DNA of 54,828 bases from JAVBLF01 sp031553675 (GCA_031553675.1 JAVBLF010000079.1:1-54828); one strand, 5' to 3'; counted from the first letter of the stretch, positions 42,007 to 50,565 are shown. Notes: generated by a model not told the origin, from the sequence alone. Numbers and translations: made by a program.

Positions 42007-42172
42007 GCGTTCGAGGGGACGTTTGCTTGCAGCGGGCGATCGGTTATGCGATTCGAGGATTGAATCCATGAGCCGAAGGATTTTCCAGATTGGGCGATTA
42101 TCAATGCGAATCAAGGGTTACAACCCACAACGCATCGTGTCAGCCGTTTTGCTGCAACTGACGATTATCAAA
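42007..42172 (+). mobile_element. Stacked left halves of family 1 MITEs
   Basis: Three diverged left halves follow each other at 42007 (GCGTTCGAGG), 42048 (GCGATTCGAGG) and 42106 (GCGAATCAAGGG). Each ends near the GGGCGATNNNTAT-type arm where the next begins. The 9-mer ATTATCAAT stands directly before the 42106 copy (42097-42105). The order runs from most to least degraded. Confidence 0.6.
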
Positions 42173-42350
42173 GCGAATCAAGGGTTACCAACCTAACGTA
42201 TCGCGAGGCTGTTTTGCTGCAACGGGCGATTGATAATCGCCCCTACAGGCGCACAAACACGGTTATCGGGATGTAGGGGCGTTTATCAATCGCCCGCGTA
42301 CCATAAGGTTCTCCCATTTTTGCTTGCACAAAGTTCAACCCTTGATTCAC
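42173..42350 (+). mobile_element. MITE-like element, family 1, copy B
   Basis: This 178 bp copy is nearly identical to copy A. Its ends are GCGAATCAAGGGTT and AACCCTTGATTCAC. The flanking 9-mers ATTATCAAA (42164-42172) and ATTATCAAT (42351-42359) match at 8 of 9 positions. The internal hairpin arms are kept with one change (GGGGCGTTTATCAATCGCCC). Confidence 0.85.
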
Positions 42351-42430
42351 ATTATCAATCACCCGCTCATAACATGTTTCGCCAGGAGATTCCAGCCCTT
42401 GATCGGCGTTAACGAACGATGTTTTCGCAC

Positions 42431-42456
42431 AAAAAAGTGGCCGCCAGCCACTTTTT
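42431..42456. terminator. Terminator-like hairpin
   Basis: AAAAAAGTGGCCGCCAGCCACTTTTT. A second one follows 119 bp later with partly similar flanks, suggesting a local duplication. Confidence 0.55.
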
Positions 42457-42549
42457 CGCGTTTTGGCAGCGTTTGTCTGGAAACGGTGGCGGAGACTTGC
42501 TCATGGATTCTACCATGAGGTGCGTGCGCTGTCGATGTGCTTGCCCAAC

Positions 42550-42575
42550 AAAAAAGTGGCCGGAGCCACTTCTTT
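42550..42575 (-). terminator. Terminator after mazF
   Basis: On the minus strand, AAGTGGCTCCGGCCACTTTTTT lies about 48 bp past the mazF stop. Confidence 0.7.
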
Positions 42576-42622
42576 GCTGTGTTATGGTAAACGCCCTGAA
42601 AACGGCGACCGATTGCGATTTG

Positions 42623-42982
42623 TCAATCGTTCCCAGGCTGGTATTTCACGCCCAAGCTCACTTGTAGCGCGCGATCCACGGCCCCCAGGATCTCTAGCCC
42701 GACTTCTCCGATTCGCTTGCCCAGACGGCTTTTGTCGATCGTTCGGATCTGTTCGAGCAGAATGATGGAGTCGCGTTCCAACCCGCTCTGTACGTGGGAC
42801 ACGAAGATGTGGGTCGGCAAATTCGCTTTTTGCAGTTTTGTTGTTAACGCGGCAACGATCACGGTCGGGCTGTGGCGGTTGCCGACATCGTTCTGGACGA
42901 TGAGCACCGGACGTTTTCCGCCCTGTTCCGACCCGATGATGGGGCTGAGATCGGCGAAATACAGTTCGCCTCTCTTGATCAT
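42623..42982 (-). CDS. mazF: MazF/PemK-type endoribonuclease toxin
   Basis: This 119-residue protein starts MIKRGELYFADLSPIIGSEQGGKRPVLIVQND, the NdoA/MazF pattern, with the IVAALTTK and SHVQSGLERDSIILLEQIRTIDKSRL blocks following. MazF cuts RNA at short sequences. In Bacillus the antitoxin gene ndoAI directly precedes it; here the upstream gene encodes a GIY-YIG-like protein and I find no ribbon-helix-helix or AbrB-type antitoxin frame nearby. The ribosome site (GGCGGTGAAAGA) is modest. Confidence 0.93.
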   Translation of the reverse strand: MIKRGELYFADLSPIIGSEQGGKRPVLIVQNDVGNRHSPTVIVAALTTKLQKANLPTHIFVSHVQSGLERDSIILLEQIRTIDKSRLGKRIGEVGLEILGAVDRALQVSLGVKYQPGND

Positions 42983-43088
42983 TCTTTCACCGCCATTCGC
43001 ATTTGTATACCTTACATGGTATGCGAAGGCGGTCGAATTTGTCAGTGGCGGCTCACCTTTGGACGAGCACAGGTTCGTGCTTTTTCGA

Positions 43089-43433
43089 TCAGTACGCCAG
43101 CGCGGGGTCGAGCTTGTCGCGCCACATCTCTTCGAGCAGGGCGAGTTCACCGGCAAAGTCCGCATCGCTTTGCTCGTCTTTTTTCTCGAGCTCTTCGAGC
43201 ACTTCGAATTGGAAATGCTTTGCGCCTGTCGCCTTCCAATCTTCGGCCATCATCCCGAAAATGCAGTTTTCCGTCGCGACCGAGAAGTTATGGCGGTTTC
43301 GGGCGCCGGCGAGGTCAGGCGTCGCAACGAGCAAATAGCGCGCGTTTGCGTCGTTGACGATGCGGTAGACCCCGCCGACGACCTTTCTTTGTTTGTAGGC
43401 GTTGAGCAGTTCTTTTTTGCGATCCATATCCAT
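43089..43433 (-). CDS. GIY-YIG nuclease-like small protein
   Basis: The 114-residue protein has GVYRIVNDANARYLL in place of the usual GIY...YIG pair, then CIFGMMAEDWKATGAKHFQFEVLEEL, which resembles the DW...G...F.FEVLE region of GIY-YIG relatives. The N-terminus is a polar helix (MDMDRKKELLNAYKQRK). The YIG motif is degenerate (YLL), so nuclease activity is doubtful. It lies 106 bp before mazF in the same direction and could share its transcript. Confidence in the fold is moderate. Confidence 0.6.
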   Translation of the reverse strand: MDMDRKKELLNAYKQRKVVGGVYRIVNDANARYLLVATPDLAGARNRHNFSVATENCIFGMMAEDWKATGAKHFQFEVLEELEKKDEQSDADFAGELALLEEMWRDKLDPALAY

Positions 43434-43461
43434 CCCTCTTTCTGACCGATGTCCCGATCAT

Positions 43462-43627
43462 TAGACCCGTCCGGAAACCCGCTTTCGGGAGGTATCCGAG
43501 CAATTCTTTCGTTATGCAAGGAAGCGCCGACGACGCATAATCGAAGAAATTCTGCTAGGAGGCGCTGACGCGGCAGAGCGGATTATTTGCCGGATAGATG
43601 CCGGAATGGGGTTTCCGAACAGGTCTA
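43462..43627 (-). mobile_element. MITE-like element, family 2, copy 2
   Basis: Reverse-complement copy of 12723-12888, also 166 bp, with ends TAGACCCGTCCGGAAACCC and GGGGTTTCCGAACAGGTCTA. TA is present at both edges. Confidence 0.8.
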
Positions 43628-43668
43628 TTATACGCGATGGATCTGGAAAGCGCAATGTGGCGCCCTGC

Positions 43669-44343
43669 CTATGCCCGGGTGGGGATAGGCCGCGCGTTCG
43701 TAGGGCGAAGACGTTCCAGCACGCCCATCTGTTGCAGGGCGATCGCCAGCGCGACGCAGATCGCGAGGTCGGGGCCCAAAGCGCCGAAGTTGTAGCCTGC
43801 CGAATAGATCCAGGGGTTCATGCCGGCCGGTGCGTATTCGGCGAAGAAGACCGCGCCGCTCACGGTGTTGGCGAGTATGCGGGCGACGCCCCCAACGATC
43901 ACGCCCAAGGTCAGGCGTTTCGGGAAAAAGGCCGCCAGACCGAGCACGGTAAACGACAGTGTGTAATCGATCAGCACCTGCCAGACGCTCAGCACGACCG
44001 GATCCTGGATGAACTGCAACACGGAATAAGCGAAGGCCGCCGTGAAGCCCTTGCGCGGACCGTACCAATGGGCGTAGAGCGCGATGGGGAGTGTGCTTCC
44101 CAGTGTGATCGAACCGCCCTGTGGCATGCGGAAAAAGCGGATGTAGCTGAGCACAAAGGCCAACGCGACGCAGAGCGCCCCCATCACGAGCGCGCGGGTG
44201 TCGGCGCGTCGGTCGGGCGCGTCGCCGTCTTTGCGGGCGCGAAGCAAATACGCGCAGGCGATCGCCCCGGCGAAGAGCAGCGCAAAGAGGGCCCATTGCA
44301 GGGCGTTGAGTTCGGCGAATTTTTCAAACAGTGAAAATTCCAT
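43669..44343 (-). CDS. thiT: Thiamine transporter ThiT (ECF substrate-binding component)
   Basis: The 224-residue membrane protein has about six helices. The family signature RMPQGGSITLGSTLPIAL is followed by YGPRKGFTAAFAYSVLQFI, DYTLSFTVLGLA and YNFGALGP, as in ThiT/YuaJ. It binds thiamine and works with a shared ECF energising module encoded elsewhere. It carries an extra N-terminal helix (~residues 13-33) before the core. The ATG at 44343 follows GGGAGGGAAG. A TPP riboswitch and a consensus promoter precede it, confirming the assignment. Confidence 0.95.
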   Translation of the reverse strand: MEFSLFEKFAELNALQWALFALLFAGAIACAYLLRARKDGDAPDRRADTRALVMGALCVALAFVLSYIRFFRMPQGGSITLGSTLPIALYAHWYGPRKGFTAAFAYSVLQFIQDPVVLSVWQVLIDYTLSFTVLGLAAFFPKRLTLGVIVGGVARILANTVSGAVFFAEYAPAGMNPWIYSAGYNFGALGPDLAICVALAIALQQMGVLERLRPTNARPIPTRA

Positions 44344-44391
44344 GGTAACTTCCCTCCCCCGCCGGATCATTCGCTCCCCCTGTCTGCAACG

Positions 44392-44420
44392 CAAAACCCG
44401 CATCGCCGAAGCGGTGCGGG
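44392..44420 (-). terminator. Riboswitch terminator before thiT
   Basis: On the minus strand, CCCGCACCGC-TTCG-GCGATGCGGG followed by TTTT, between aptamer and start codon. Confidence 0.8.
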
Positions 44421-44455
44421 GAAGTAACGAATGGTAGCGCGCCTTGTGAGCGCGT

Positions 44456-44545
44456 ACCGCCTTCCCTTCGCGAGCATTATCTGCACAGGTTCCAAGGGAC
44501 ACGCACGATTGCTCGCGCGATCTCAGCCGAAGCGCCCCCAGCGGT
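44456..44545 (-). promoter_or_regulatory. TPP riboswitch aptamer
   Basis: The minus strand carries ACCGC...GCGGT as closing stem, CGGCTGAGA, CCCTTGGAACCTG, GATAATGC and CGAAGGGAA, the conserved blocks of the thiamine pyrophosphate aptamer, in order and with normal spacing (~90 nt). TPP binding should favour the downstream terminator and shut off thiT. Confidence 0.96.
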
Positions 44546-44587
44546 TTCGATATTTGATTGTGTGAAACTCCAAATGAGTTCGCATTC

Positions 44588-44616
44588 ATTATAGCGGCAT
44601 TCGATACGAGCGTCAA
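44588..44616 (-). promoter_or_regulatory. Promoter for thiT
   Basis: On the minus strand, TTGACG, a 17 bp spacer and TATAAT, about 40 bp before the aptamer. Confidence 0.88.
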
Positions 44617-44717
44617 GTACTTCCGGCGTGCAGTCGCGGGTCGCGGCATTTTCGCGTTTGCGTATAGGTATGGGCGAACGTGTCTACAATAATCAAAAGC
44701 AAACCGAAGGGGGACTT

Positions 44718-46298
44718 ATGCGAATGAAAGACAACATTTGGAAAGATCCGAACGAAAACGCCGCACTTGACGGCGAAGAGATGGGCTGGACGAGCGCAAG
44801 CGCGATCGATAAAAAGCCGCGGCGATCCCTGAAGGCATGGGTACCCGGCATCGTGGCGCTGTTGATCGCGGTGAGCTTGGCAAGCTATCTGGCCTGGCCC
44901 AAGGCGATCGGCATCACGGAGATCGACGCGCTTTCGGGCAGCCTGACCGACGAAACGCAGTTGGACGGGCAGGTCCAGTTCCTCGAAGTCGTGACGATCA
45001 AAGCGCCGGGCAACGGCACCCTAGCACAGGTCGCGTCGGTCGGCCAGACGCTGCAACAGGGCGAAGTCGCCTTCTCGATCGACGACGGTACCGAGAAGGC
45101 TTTGCAAGCCGAAAAGAAGAAGCTGACCGAGTTACAGGCCAAAGTCGAAGTGCCGAAAGCGGTGAAGTCGCAGCCGATCGCAGAGACTTCTGACGTGGAA
45201 GACCTGTCCGCTGCCGTATCGGCCGAGAAAGAAGTCGCCTCATGGGGGCTGGAAGTCCCCGTGATCGGCGCGCAGGACGAGACGCTCACCCAGGCGCAGG
45301 CTTCGCGGCAAACGGCCTTCTACGCGCCGGAACCGGCCCGCGATGTGATTTCGCAACCCGTCGAAGGGACGCCCACTTCGAGCGCCGCCGAAGACAAACT
45401 AGCCAAAGCGAAGCGACGCGCCCAAGAAGCGAGCGTCGATTACAACGAATTCAACGAGGCCGTCGAAGGCGCGATGCTCGCTGTGCGGACGGTGTCGCAG
45501 ATCGAACCTGTCTCCGCTTCACCACAAGCCCCAAGGGAAAGCGTCCGAAGCTTTGCCCTGCCCATCGTCACCGCCGCGCCGGCCGCGGCACAAGCGCCCG
45601 CCGTGCAGACGCTGGCCGAAGCGCAAAAAGGGCGGGAAAGCGACGCGGGGAAAAAGGCCAACACGCTCATCGTGCCGAGTTTCGCGGACGAAGCGGTCAT
45701 CGACGAACAGATCGCCAAGAGCATCGCCGAATGCCAAACCGCGATCGAGACATTGACGAAGCAACTCGAAACGACCGTCGCCCGGAGTACGGCTTTTGGT
45801 ACGGTGATCAGTTGTCTGGCACCGGGCAGCAGCGTCCACCAGGGCGAGGCAACGATGTCGATCGGCCAAGGCGGCCTCATCATCCGCGCCGAAGTGTCGG
45901 CCGACGTCTTGCAAACGCTCAATGCTGGCATGCAAGTGCGCGTCCGCTGCGACGAATCGAGCTTCATGGGCGCGATCGCGAAAGTGACGGATGGCGGCAT
46001 CGAAGTGGCCGTTCCGGTCAGCTTTGACGAAGCCGAAGGTACAGCCGTCGACATCGCCGTGCTGAAAGAGCAGGCGCTCCACTCGGTCATCTTGCCCGAA
46101 GACGGCATCGAAAGCGATAGCCAGGGCGAATTCGTGCTCGTCAACCTGGACGGCGTCCTCGTCCGGCGCGACGTCGTGACCGGCATGCGCAAGGACGGCA
46201 TGGTCGTCATTGCGCGGGGGCTTGCTGCTGGGGAGCGTGTGGTTCGCAACCCGGGGCTCTACGAGGCGGGCGACAAGGTCAAGGTGGAGAAGCAATAG
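44718..46298 (+). CDS. HlyD/RND-type membrane adaptor-like protein
   Basis: The 526-residue protein has one N-terminal membrane helix (~residues 43-62, VPGIVALLIAVSLASYLAW). Biotinyl/lipoyl-like half motifs are visible as VVTIKAPGNGTLAQVASVGQTLQQGE and STAFGTVISCLAPGSSVHQGE. A helical coil (~365-385) and a C-terminal block close to membrane fusion proteins (VLPEDGI-like, GLAAGERVVRNPGLYEAGDKV) follow. Between the half motifs lies a ~250-residue Ala/Pro/Glu-rich low-complexity insert. No ABC or RND pump gene adjoins. The ATG follows GGGGGAC. Confidence 0.72.
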   Translation: MRMKDNIWKDPNENAALDGEEMGWTSASAIDKKPRRSLKAWVPGIVALLIAVSLASYLAWPKAIGITEIDALSGSLTDETQLDGQVQFLEVVTIKAPGNGTLAQVASVGQTLQQGEVAFSIDDGTEKALQAEKKKLTELQAKVEVPKAVKSQPIAETSDVEDLSAAVSAEKEVASWGLEVPVIGAQDETLTQAQASRQTAFYAPEPARDVISQPVEGTPTSSAAEDKLAKAKRRAQEASVDYNEFNEAVEGAMLAVRTVSQIEPVSASPQAPRESVRSFALPIVTAAPAAAQAPAVQTLAEAQKGRESDAGKKANTLIVPSFADEAVIDEQIAKSIAECQTAIETLTKQLETTVARSTAFGTVISCLAPGSSVHQGEATMSIGQGGLIIRAEVSADVLQTLNAGMQVRVRCDESSFMGAIAKVTDGGIEVAVPVSFDEAEGTAVDIAVLKEQALHSVILPEDGIESDSQGEFVLVNLDGVLVRRDVVTGMRKDGMVVIARGLAAGERVVRNPGLYEAGDKVKVEKQ

Positions 46299-46320
46299 CG
46301 TTTCACCTCTGCCCATTTTG

Positions 46321-46366
46321 CTTCTTTGTCCCTTTTTTGTAAAAAAGGGACCCAAAAAACGTCTGT
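46321..46366 (+). repeat. A/T hairpin repeat, copy 5
   Basis: CTTCTTTG, stem TCCCTTTTTT-GT-AAAAAAGGGA, then CCCAAAAAACGTCTG, 22 bp after the HlyD-like stop. The stem base GTCCC/GGGAC differs from the other copies on both sides. Confidence 0.8.
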
Positions 46367-46440
46367 ATGATCCCGAAGCCCCCGCCATCTTCATAGCGGG
46401 GGCTTCAATGTGTGTTTTTGCAGGCTACGGCGGGGGCGGC

Positions 46441-47745
46441 TCATGCGAGGGGTGCCAGGAGCATCGCGCTGCAAGCAGGCAGCGTGATGGGCGCGGCGAG
46501 GTCAAAAGACAGTCCGGTGAGCAAGTCGATCGCCTGGCCGGAGCGGTTGAGCTGGGTCGTATGCGCTTCGTTAGCCGCGTTGAAGCAGCAGAGGATGCGC
46601 TCGTTCGTGTCGTCGCGCTCGAACATGTACTGTTGGTTCGTGACGTGCAGGTTTGCGAATGAACCGTGGGCGAGGCAAGGATGGGCGCGTCGGATCTCGA
46701 CGAGCTTTCGGATGAAGTCGGTGAGCGCGTTGGGCGCGGGGTGTTCGATGGCGGGGCGGAGAACGTCGTCGCCCTGGGACTTTTCACCCAAAATGCCCCA
46801 TTCGCTGCCGTAGTAGACGCAGGGAATGCCGGGCATGACGAAGAGCAGTGTGTAGGCAAGCGGAAGGTGGGCGTCGTTTTGCAGGATGCTGGCGATGCGC
46901 GTGACGTCGTGGTTGTCGAGGAAGCAGACGAGATGCTCACCGCGGTAGAGCGTCCAGCTCTCCTGGCCAAATTGGCGGTTGAGGGAGTAGGCGATCTCGA
47001 AGAAGTTCAAGTCGTTGAAGCTGGAATAAATGCCCTTGTAGCACTCGTAATTCGTGCAACTGTGGAGCATGTCGTCATTGACGATGCGTTTGTAGTCGCC
47101 GTGGAGAATCTCGCCATAGAGAAAAAAGTGCGGCTTCAGCGCATCGCAGTGGCGGCGGAGCGCTTTCTGGAAGCCAGGGTCGAGCATATAGGCAACGTCG
47201 AGGCGCAAGCCGTCGATGTCGAAGGTTTCGATCCAGAAACGCACAGCGTCGAGCAAATGCCGGACGACATCGGGGTTGTGCAAATTGAGCTTGACGAGCT
47301 CGTCATGCCCTTCCCAGCCTTCATACCAAAGGCCGTCGTGGTAGCTGTTTTGGCCGTTGAAATCGACGAAAAACCAATCGCGGTAGGGAGAGTCTTGTCG
47401 TTTCTCGAGCAGATCGCGGAACGCCCAAAAACCGCGGCCGACATGATTGAACACGCCGTCGAGCACGACGCGGATCCCGGCGCGGTGGAAGGCAGCGACG
47501 AGGGCTTTCAAGTCGTCGTTCGAACCGAGGCGGGCATCGACCCGAAAGTAGTCCCACGTATCATAACCGTGGCGGTCGCTCTCAAAGACGGGCGACAGCG
47601 TGACGGCGTTGGCCAAGGTTTGGATGTGGGGAATCCAGCATTCGATCTGCGAAAGGCGGCGTTCGAGCATGCCTTCGTTTTCGCGCGGCGCGGCGCAGAG
47701 GCCGAGCGGGAAGATTTGATACAGCGTTCCGTCATGGTACCACAT
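46441..47745 (-). CDS. GH13 alpha-amylase family glycosidase
   Basis: The 434-residue cytoplasmic protein has the four GH13 regions: DGVFNH (96-101), GLRLDVAY with nucleophile D183, YGEI with acid/base E212, and FLDNHD with D280. The short N-terminus without a signal or an N-terminal beta domain fits a maltodextrin- or cyclodextrin-cleaving intracellular enzyme. Specificity cannot be read. It begins 9 bp after the pncB stop, so it is co-transcribed with genes of unrelated function. No other glycan genes are nearby. Confidence 0.92.
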   Translation of the reverse strand: MWYHDGTLYQIFPLGLCAAPRENEGMLERRLSQIECWIPHIQTLANAVTLSPVFESDRHGYDTWDYFRVDARLGSNDDLKALVAAFHRAGIRVVLDGVFNHVGRGFWAFRDLLEKRQDSPYRDWFFVDFNGQNSYHDGLWYEGWEGHDELVKLNLHNPDVVRHLLDAVRFWIETFDIDGLRLDVAYMLDPGFQKALRRHCDALKPHFFLYGEILHGDYKRIVNDDMLHSCTNYECYKGIYSSFNDLNFFEIAYSLNRQFGQESWTLYRGEHLVCFLDNHDVTRIASILQNDAHLPLAYTLLFVMPGIPCVYYGSEWGILGEKSQGDDVLRPAIEHPAPNALTDFIRKLVEIRRAHPCLAHGSFANLHVTNQQYMFERDDTNERILCCFNAANEAHTTQLNRSGQAIDLLTGLSFDLAAPITLPACSAMLLAPLA

Positions 47746-47754
47746 GGGCGAACC

Positions 47755-49230
47755 TCACTCCTCGAGCGGCGGCGTCATGAGCGACTTGAGCAGCGACTGT
47801 CTGAGGTCGTAAAGCGCGTCGGACAGATCGACCTTGTAGACGCTGGGATTGTTGGGGCGCTTGTACTCATCCCACATGCTGGCCATTTCTTGACGGGCGT
47901 ACGAACAAATCGCCTCGATCGAAGGGCAATCGTAGACGAGTCGGCCGTCGAGAAACACGGGCTGGAGCATGACGCGTTGCGTAAAGCTGGCGATGACCTG
48001 GCTCTTCCACGGCTCGTGGGGGTGGTAGATGCGGAGCCGTTCGCGTGCGGAGAAGTCTTCGTGGTCGAGGCAGATCAGGTCGGCGAGGGCTTTGTGGGAG
48101 GCTTTGTCGTAGAAACGGATGACTTTTTTGTAGCCGGGATAGCTCATCTTGTGAATGTTGTCGCTGAGTTTCATCTTGGGCTGGAGCGAGCCGTTGACCT
48201 GTTCGGCGGCCAGCTTGTACACGCCGCCGAGCGCCGGGCAATCGCCGCCCGTGATCATCTGCGTGCCGACCCCCCAGACGTCGATCCGGGCGCCCTGCGC
48301 TTTCAGGTCGCGGATCAGGTGCTCGTCGAGGTCGTTGGATGCGTAGATTTTGGCGTCGGTCAGTCCGGCGGCATCGAGCATGGCGCGGGCTTTTTTCGAC
48401 AGGTAAGCGAGGTCCCCGCTGTCGAGGCGGATGCCGAGCGGTTGGTGGCCGTCTTTCTTGAGTTCCTGGAAGACGGTGATCGCGTTGGGCACGCCGCTTT
48501 TGAGCGTGTCGTAGGTATCGACGAGCAGCAGGCAGCTATCGGGGAAATGGCGCGCATAGGCGCGAAAGGCGCGCAATTCGTCCGGAAAGCTCATGACCCA
48601 ACTATGGGCGTGGGTGCCGCGGATGGGGATGCCGAAAGTCTCCCCCGCGAGCACGTTGCTCGTCGCAACGCAGCCGCCGATCATGGTAGCGCGTGCGCCG
48701 TAGACGCCGGCGTCGGGGCCTTGCGCGCGGCGTAGGCCAAACTCGAGCACGGCACCTTCGCCCGCGGCCAGGCAGACACGGCTGGCCTTCGTCGCGATCA
48801 GCGTCTGGTGGTTGAGGATGTTCAAAAGCGCCGTTTCGATCATTTGGGCTTGGCCGAGGGGCGCTTTGACGCGCAGCAGCGGCTCGTTCGGGAAGACGAC
48901 CGAGCCCTCCGGCATGGCGTACAGTTCGCCGGTGAAGCGAAAGGCCGACAGGTATTCGAAGAAGTCGCGGCCGCCGACGCGTGCATCGGGGCCTGCGTCG
49001 AAGAGTTCGAGCGATCGGAGATAATCGATGTCGTCCGGTAAAAAGCGCAGGTTTTGGAGATAGTCGATCACCTGTTCCAGCCCTGCGACGACGGCATACG
49101 CGCTGTCGCCGGTGTTTTTGCGGTAGTAGAGGTCGAATACGGCGAGGTTTTCGTCCATACCCTCGCGGAAATAGCCGTAGAGCATCGTAAGTTGGTAAAG
49201 ATCCGTCAGCATGCTGAGATTGCGTTCCAT
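47755..49230 (-). CDS. pncB: Nicotinate phosphoribosyltransferase
   Basis: The 491-residue enzyme makes nicotinate mononucleotide from nicotinate and PRPP for NAD salvage. Visible blocks are LTDLYQLTMLYGYF, EFGLRRAQGPDAG, GTHAHSWVMSF, GIRLDSGDLAYLSKKAR, DVWGVGTQMITGGDCPALGGVYKL. ATG 49230 follows GAGGGGAAGT; an upstream in-frame ATG at 49251 lacks a ribosome site. lgt lies 30 bp upstream in the same direction. Confidence 0.96.
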   Translation of the reverse strand: MERNLSMLTDLYQLTMLYGYFREGMDENLAVFDLYYRKNTGDSAYAVVAGLEQVIDYLQNLRFLPDDIDYLRSLELFDAGPDARVGGRDFFEYLSAFRFTGELYAMPEGSVVFPNEPLLRVKAPLGQAQMIETALLNILNHQTLIATKASRVCLAAGEGAVLEFGLRRAQGPDAGVYGARATMIGGCVATSNVLAGETFGIPIRGTHAHSWVMSFPDELRAFRAYARHFPDSCLLLVDTYDTLKSGVPNAITVFQELKKDGHQPLGIRLDSGDLAYLSKKARAMLDAAGLTDAKIYASNDLDEHLIRDLKAQGARIDVWGVGTQMITGGDCPALGGVYKLAAEQVNGSLQPKMKLSDNIHKMSYPGYKKVIRFYDKASHKALADLICLDHEDFSARERLRIYHPHEPWKSQVIASFTQRVMLQPVFLDGRLVYDCPSIEAICSYARQEMASMWDEYKRPNNPSVYKVDLSDALYDLRQSLLKSLMTPPLEE

Positions 49231-49260
49231 ACTTCCCCTCATGACTTCCACTCTTGGCGC

Positions 49261-50304
49261 CTATTCGGCGGGCTTTTCGTCGCTCTCTTCGTCTTGGGTT
49301 TCGTTTGCTTCGCGGTCGCTTTCGTAGATGACGCTCTCCTCGCAGCCCTCTCCGTCGATGTGCTCTTCTTCGATCGCGACGGGTGATTCGGCGTCGTCGA
49401 TTTCGTCCTCGACGTCGAATGGGAGTACGATGCCGTCAGGCAGATCGGCGGCTTCAGCGGGGCCGTCGGTGCTGGGATCGGCCTCGACGATGGGCGCTTG
49501 GTAGAGCGGATTGAGCTTGTTCGTGATGACGACAGGCTGAGAGCGTTCTTTGTTCCAGCGAAGCAGCCAGAAGAGGCTGACGCCAAAGAAGACCACCGCG
49601 CTTAGAAGTTGCGACACGCGTAAGGGTCCGAACATAAGGCTGTCGGTGCGGAGCGATTCGATCAGCATGCGTTCGAAACTGTACAAAAAGGCGTAGGCGA
49701 GAAAGACGTCGCCGCTGTGTTTGAATCGTTTGCGCTGGGTGAGGAGGAAGACAAGGATCAGCAGGCACCACATCGACTCGTAAAAGAAGGTCGCGTAGTG
49801 GACGGTGCGCGTTTCGTCGATCAGCACGGAGAGCGGAAACCACATATGCGCCGGATTGGTGACGGCGGGGCCGAAGGCTTCCTGGTTGAAAAAATTGCCC
49901 CAACGCCCGATGGCTTGTCCGAGGGCGAAGCTGGGCACGATGATGTCGAAGAGCTCGATGATGGATTTTTTCTTCCAGCGGCAATAGATCACCCCGCCGA
50001 GAAGGCCGCCCAAAAGGCCGCCATAAATCGCGAGTCCACCCTCCCAGGTGCGGATGATATGGCTGGGATGGGCAAGGTAGTATTGCAAATCGAAAAAAAG
50101 AATGAAGTAGAGGCGCGCGCCGATGATGGCGAGCGGCACGCCGATCAGGGAAGCGTCAACGATGTCATCGGAGGCCCAGCCGTATTTCGGCGCGGCGCGC
50201 ATGGCGAGGGAGACGCCCAGTACGACGCCCAGCGTGATCAGGATGCCGTACCACATGATCGGGTGGCCGGCGATGGTAAAGGCGACGGGGTTGGGGTTGT
50301 TCAT
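49261..50304 (-). CDS. lgt: Prolipoprotein diacylglyceryl transferase with long acidic tail
   Basis: Lgt transfers diacylglycerol to the lipobox Cys of prolipoproteins. The 347-residue membrane protein has about seven helices and the signature GRWGNFFNQEAFG, with WEGGLAIYGGLLGG before it and FLYSFERMLIESLRTDS after. The last ~85 residues are highly acidic and hydrophilic, beyond the family core, probably a cytoplasmic disordered tail. ATG 50304 follows GCGGAGGACG. The lipoproteins PstS, YhcN-like and GerMN in this window are likely substrates. Confidence 0.95.
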   Translation of the reverse strand: MNNPNPVAFTIAGHPIMWYGILITLGVVLGVSLAMRAAPKYGWASDDIVDASLIGVPLAIIGARLYFILFFDLQYYLAHPSHIIRTWEGGLAIYGGLLGGLLGGVIYCRWKKKSIIELFDIIVPSFALGQAIGRWGNFFNQEAFGPAVTNPAHMWFPLSVLIDETRTVHYATFFYESMWCLLILVFLLTQRKRFKHSGDVFLAYAFLYSFERMLIESLRTDSLMFGPLRVSQLLSAVVFFGVSLFWLLRWNKERSQPVVITNKLNPLYQAPIVEADPSTDGPAEAADLPDGIVLPFDVEDEIDDAESPVAIEEEHIDGEGCEESVIYESDREANETQDEESDEKPAE

Positions 50305-50565
50305 AAAACGTCCTCCGCGCGGCAAAGCAGCAGTGGCCTGCCACGATGTGATCGGTTGCGATTGAATGCGGTTCGCGCACAAAAGACCCTCGACGATCAT
50401 ACCAATCTTTCGCCCAGAATGCAAGAAATCGGGTGGCCCTTTTGTCGCCCTCGTTTTTTTCTGGAAAGCGGCATTTCGACAGCCAGGGCGCGCATAAGCT
50501 TCGTCCCGCATGAAAGAATAGGGTATAGACTTGAATCGTCAAACAACCTATGTGGAGGCATGAAG

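Noticed and set aside
46666..48735. A 689-codon plus-strand frame across the GH13 and pncB genes
   Set aside because: It runs antisense to two well-identified genes and has no family features.
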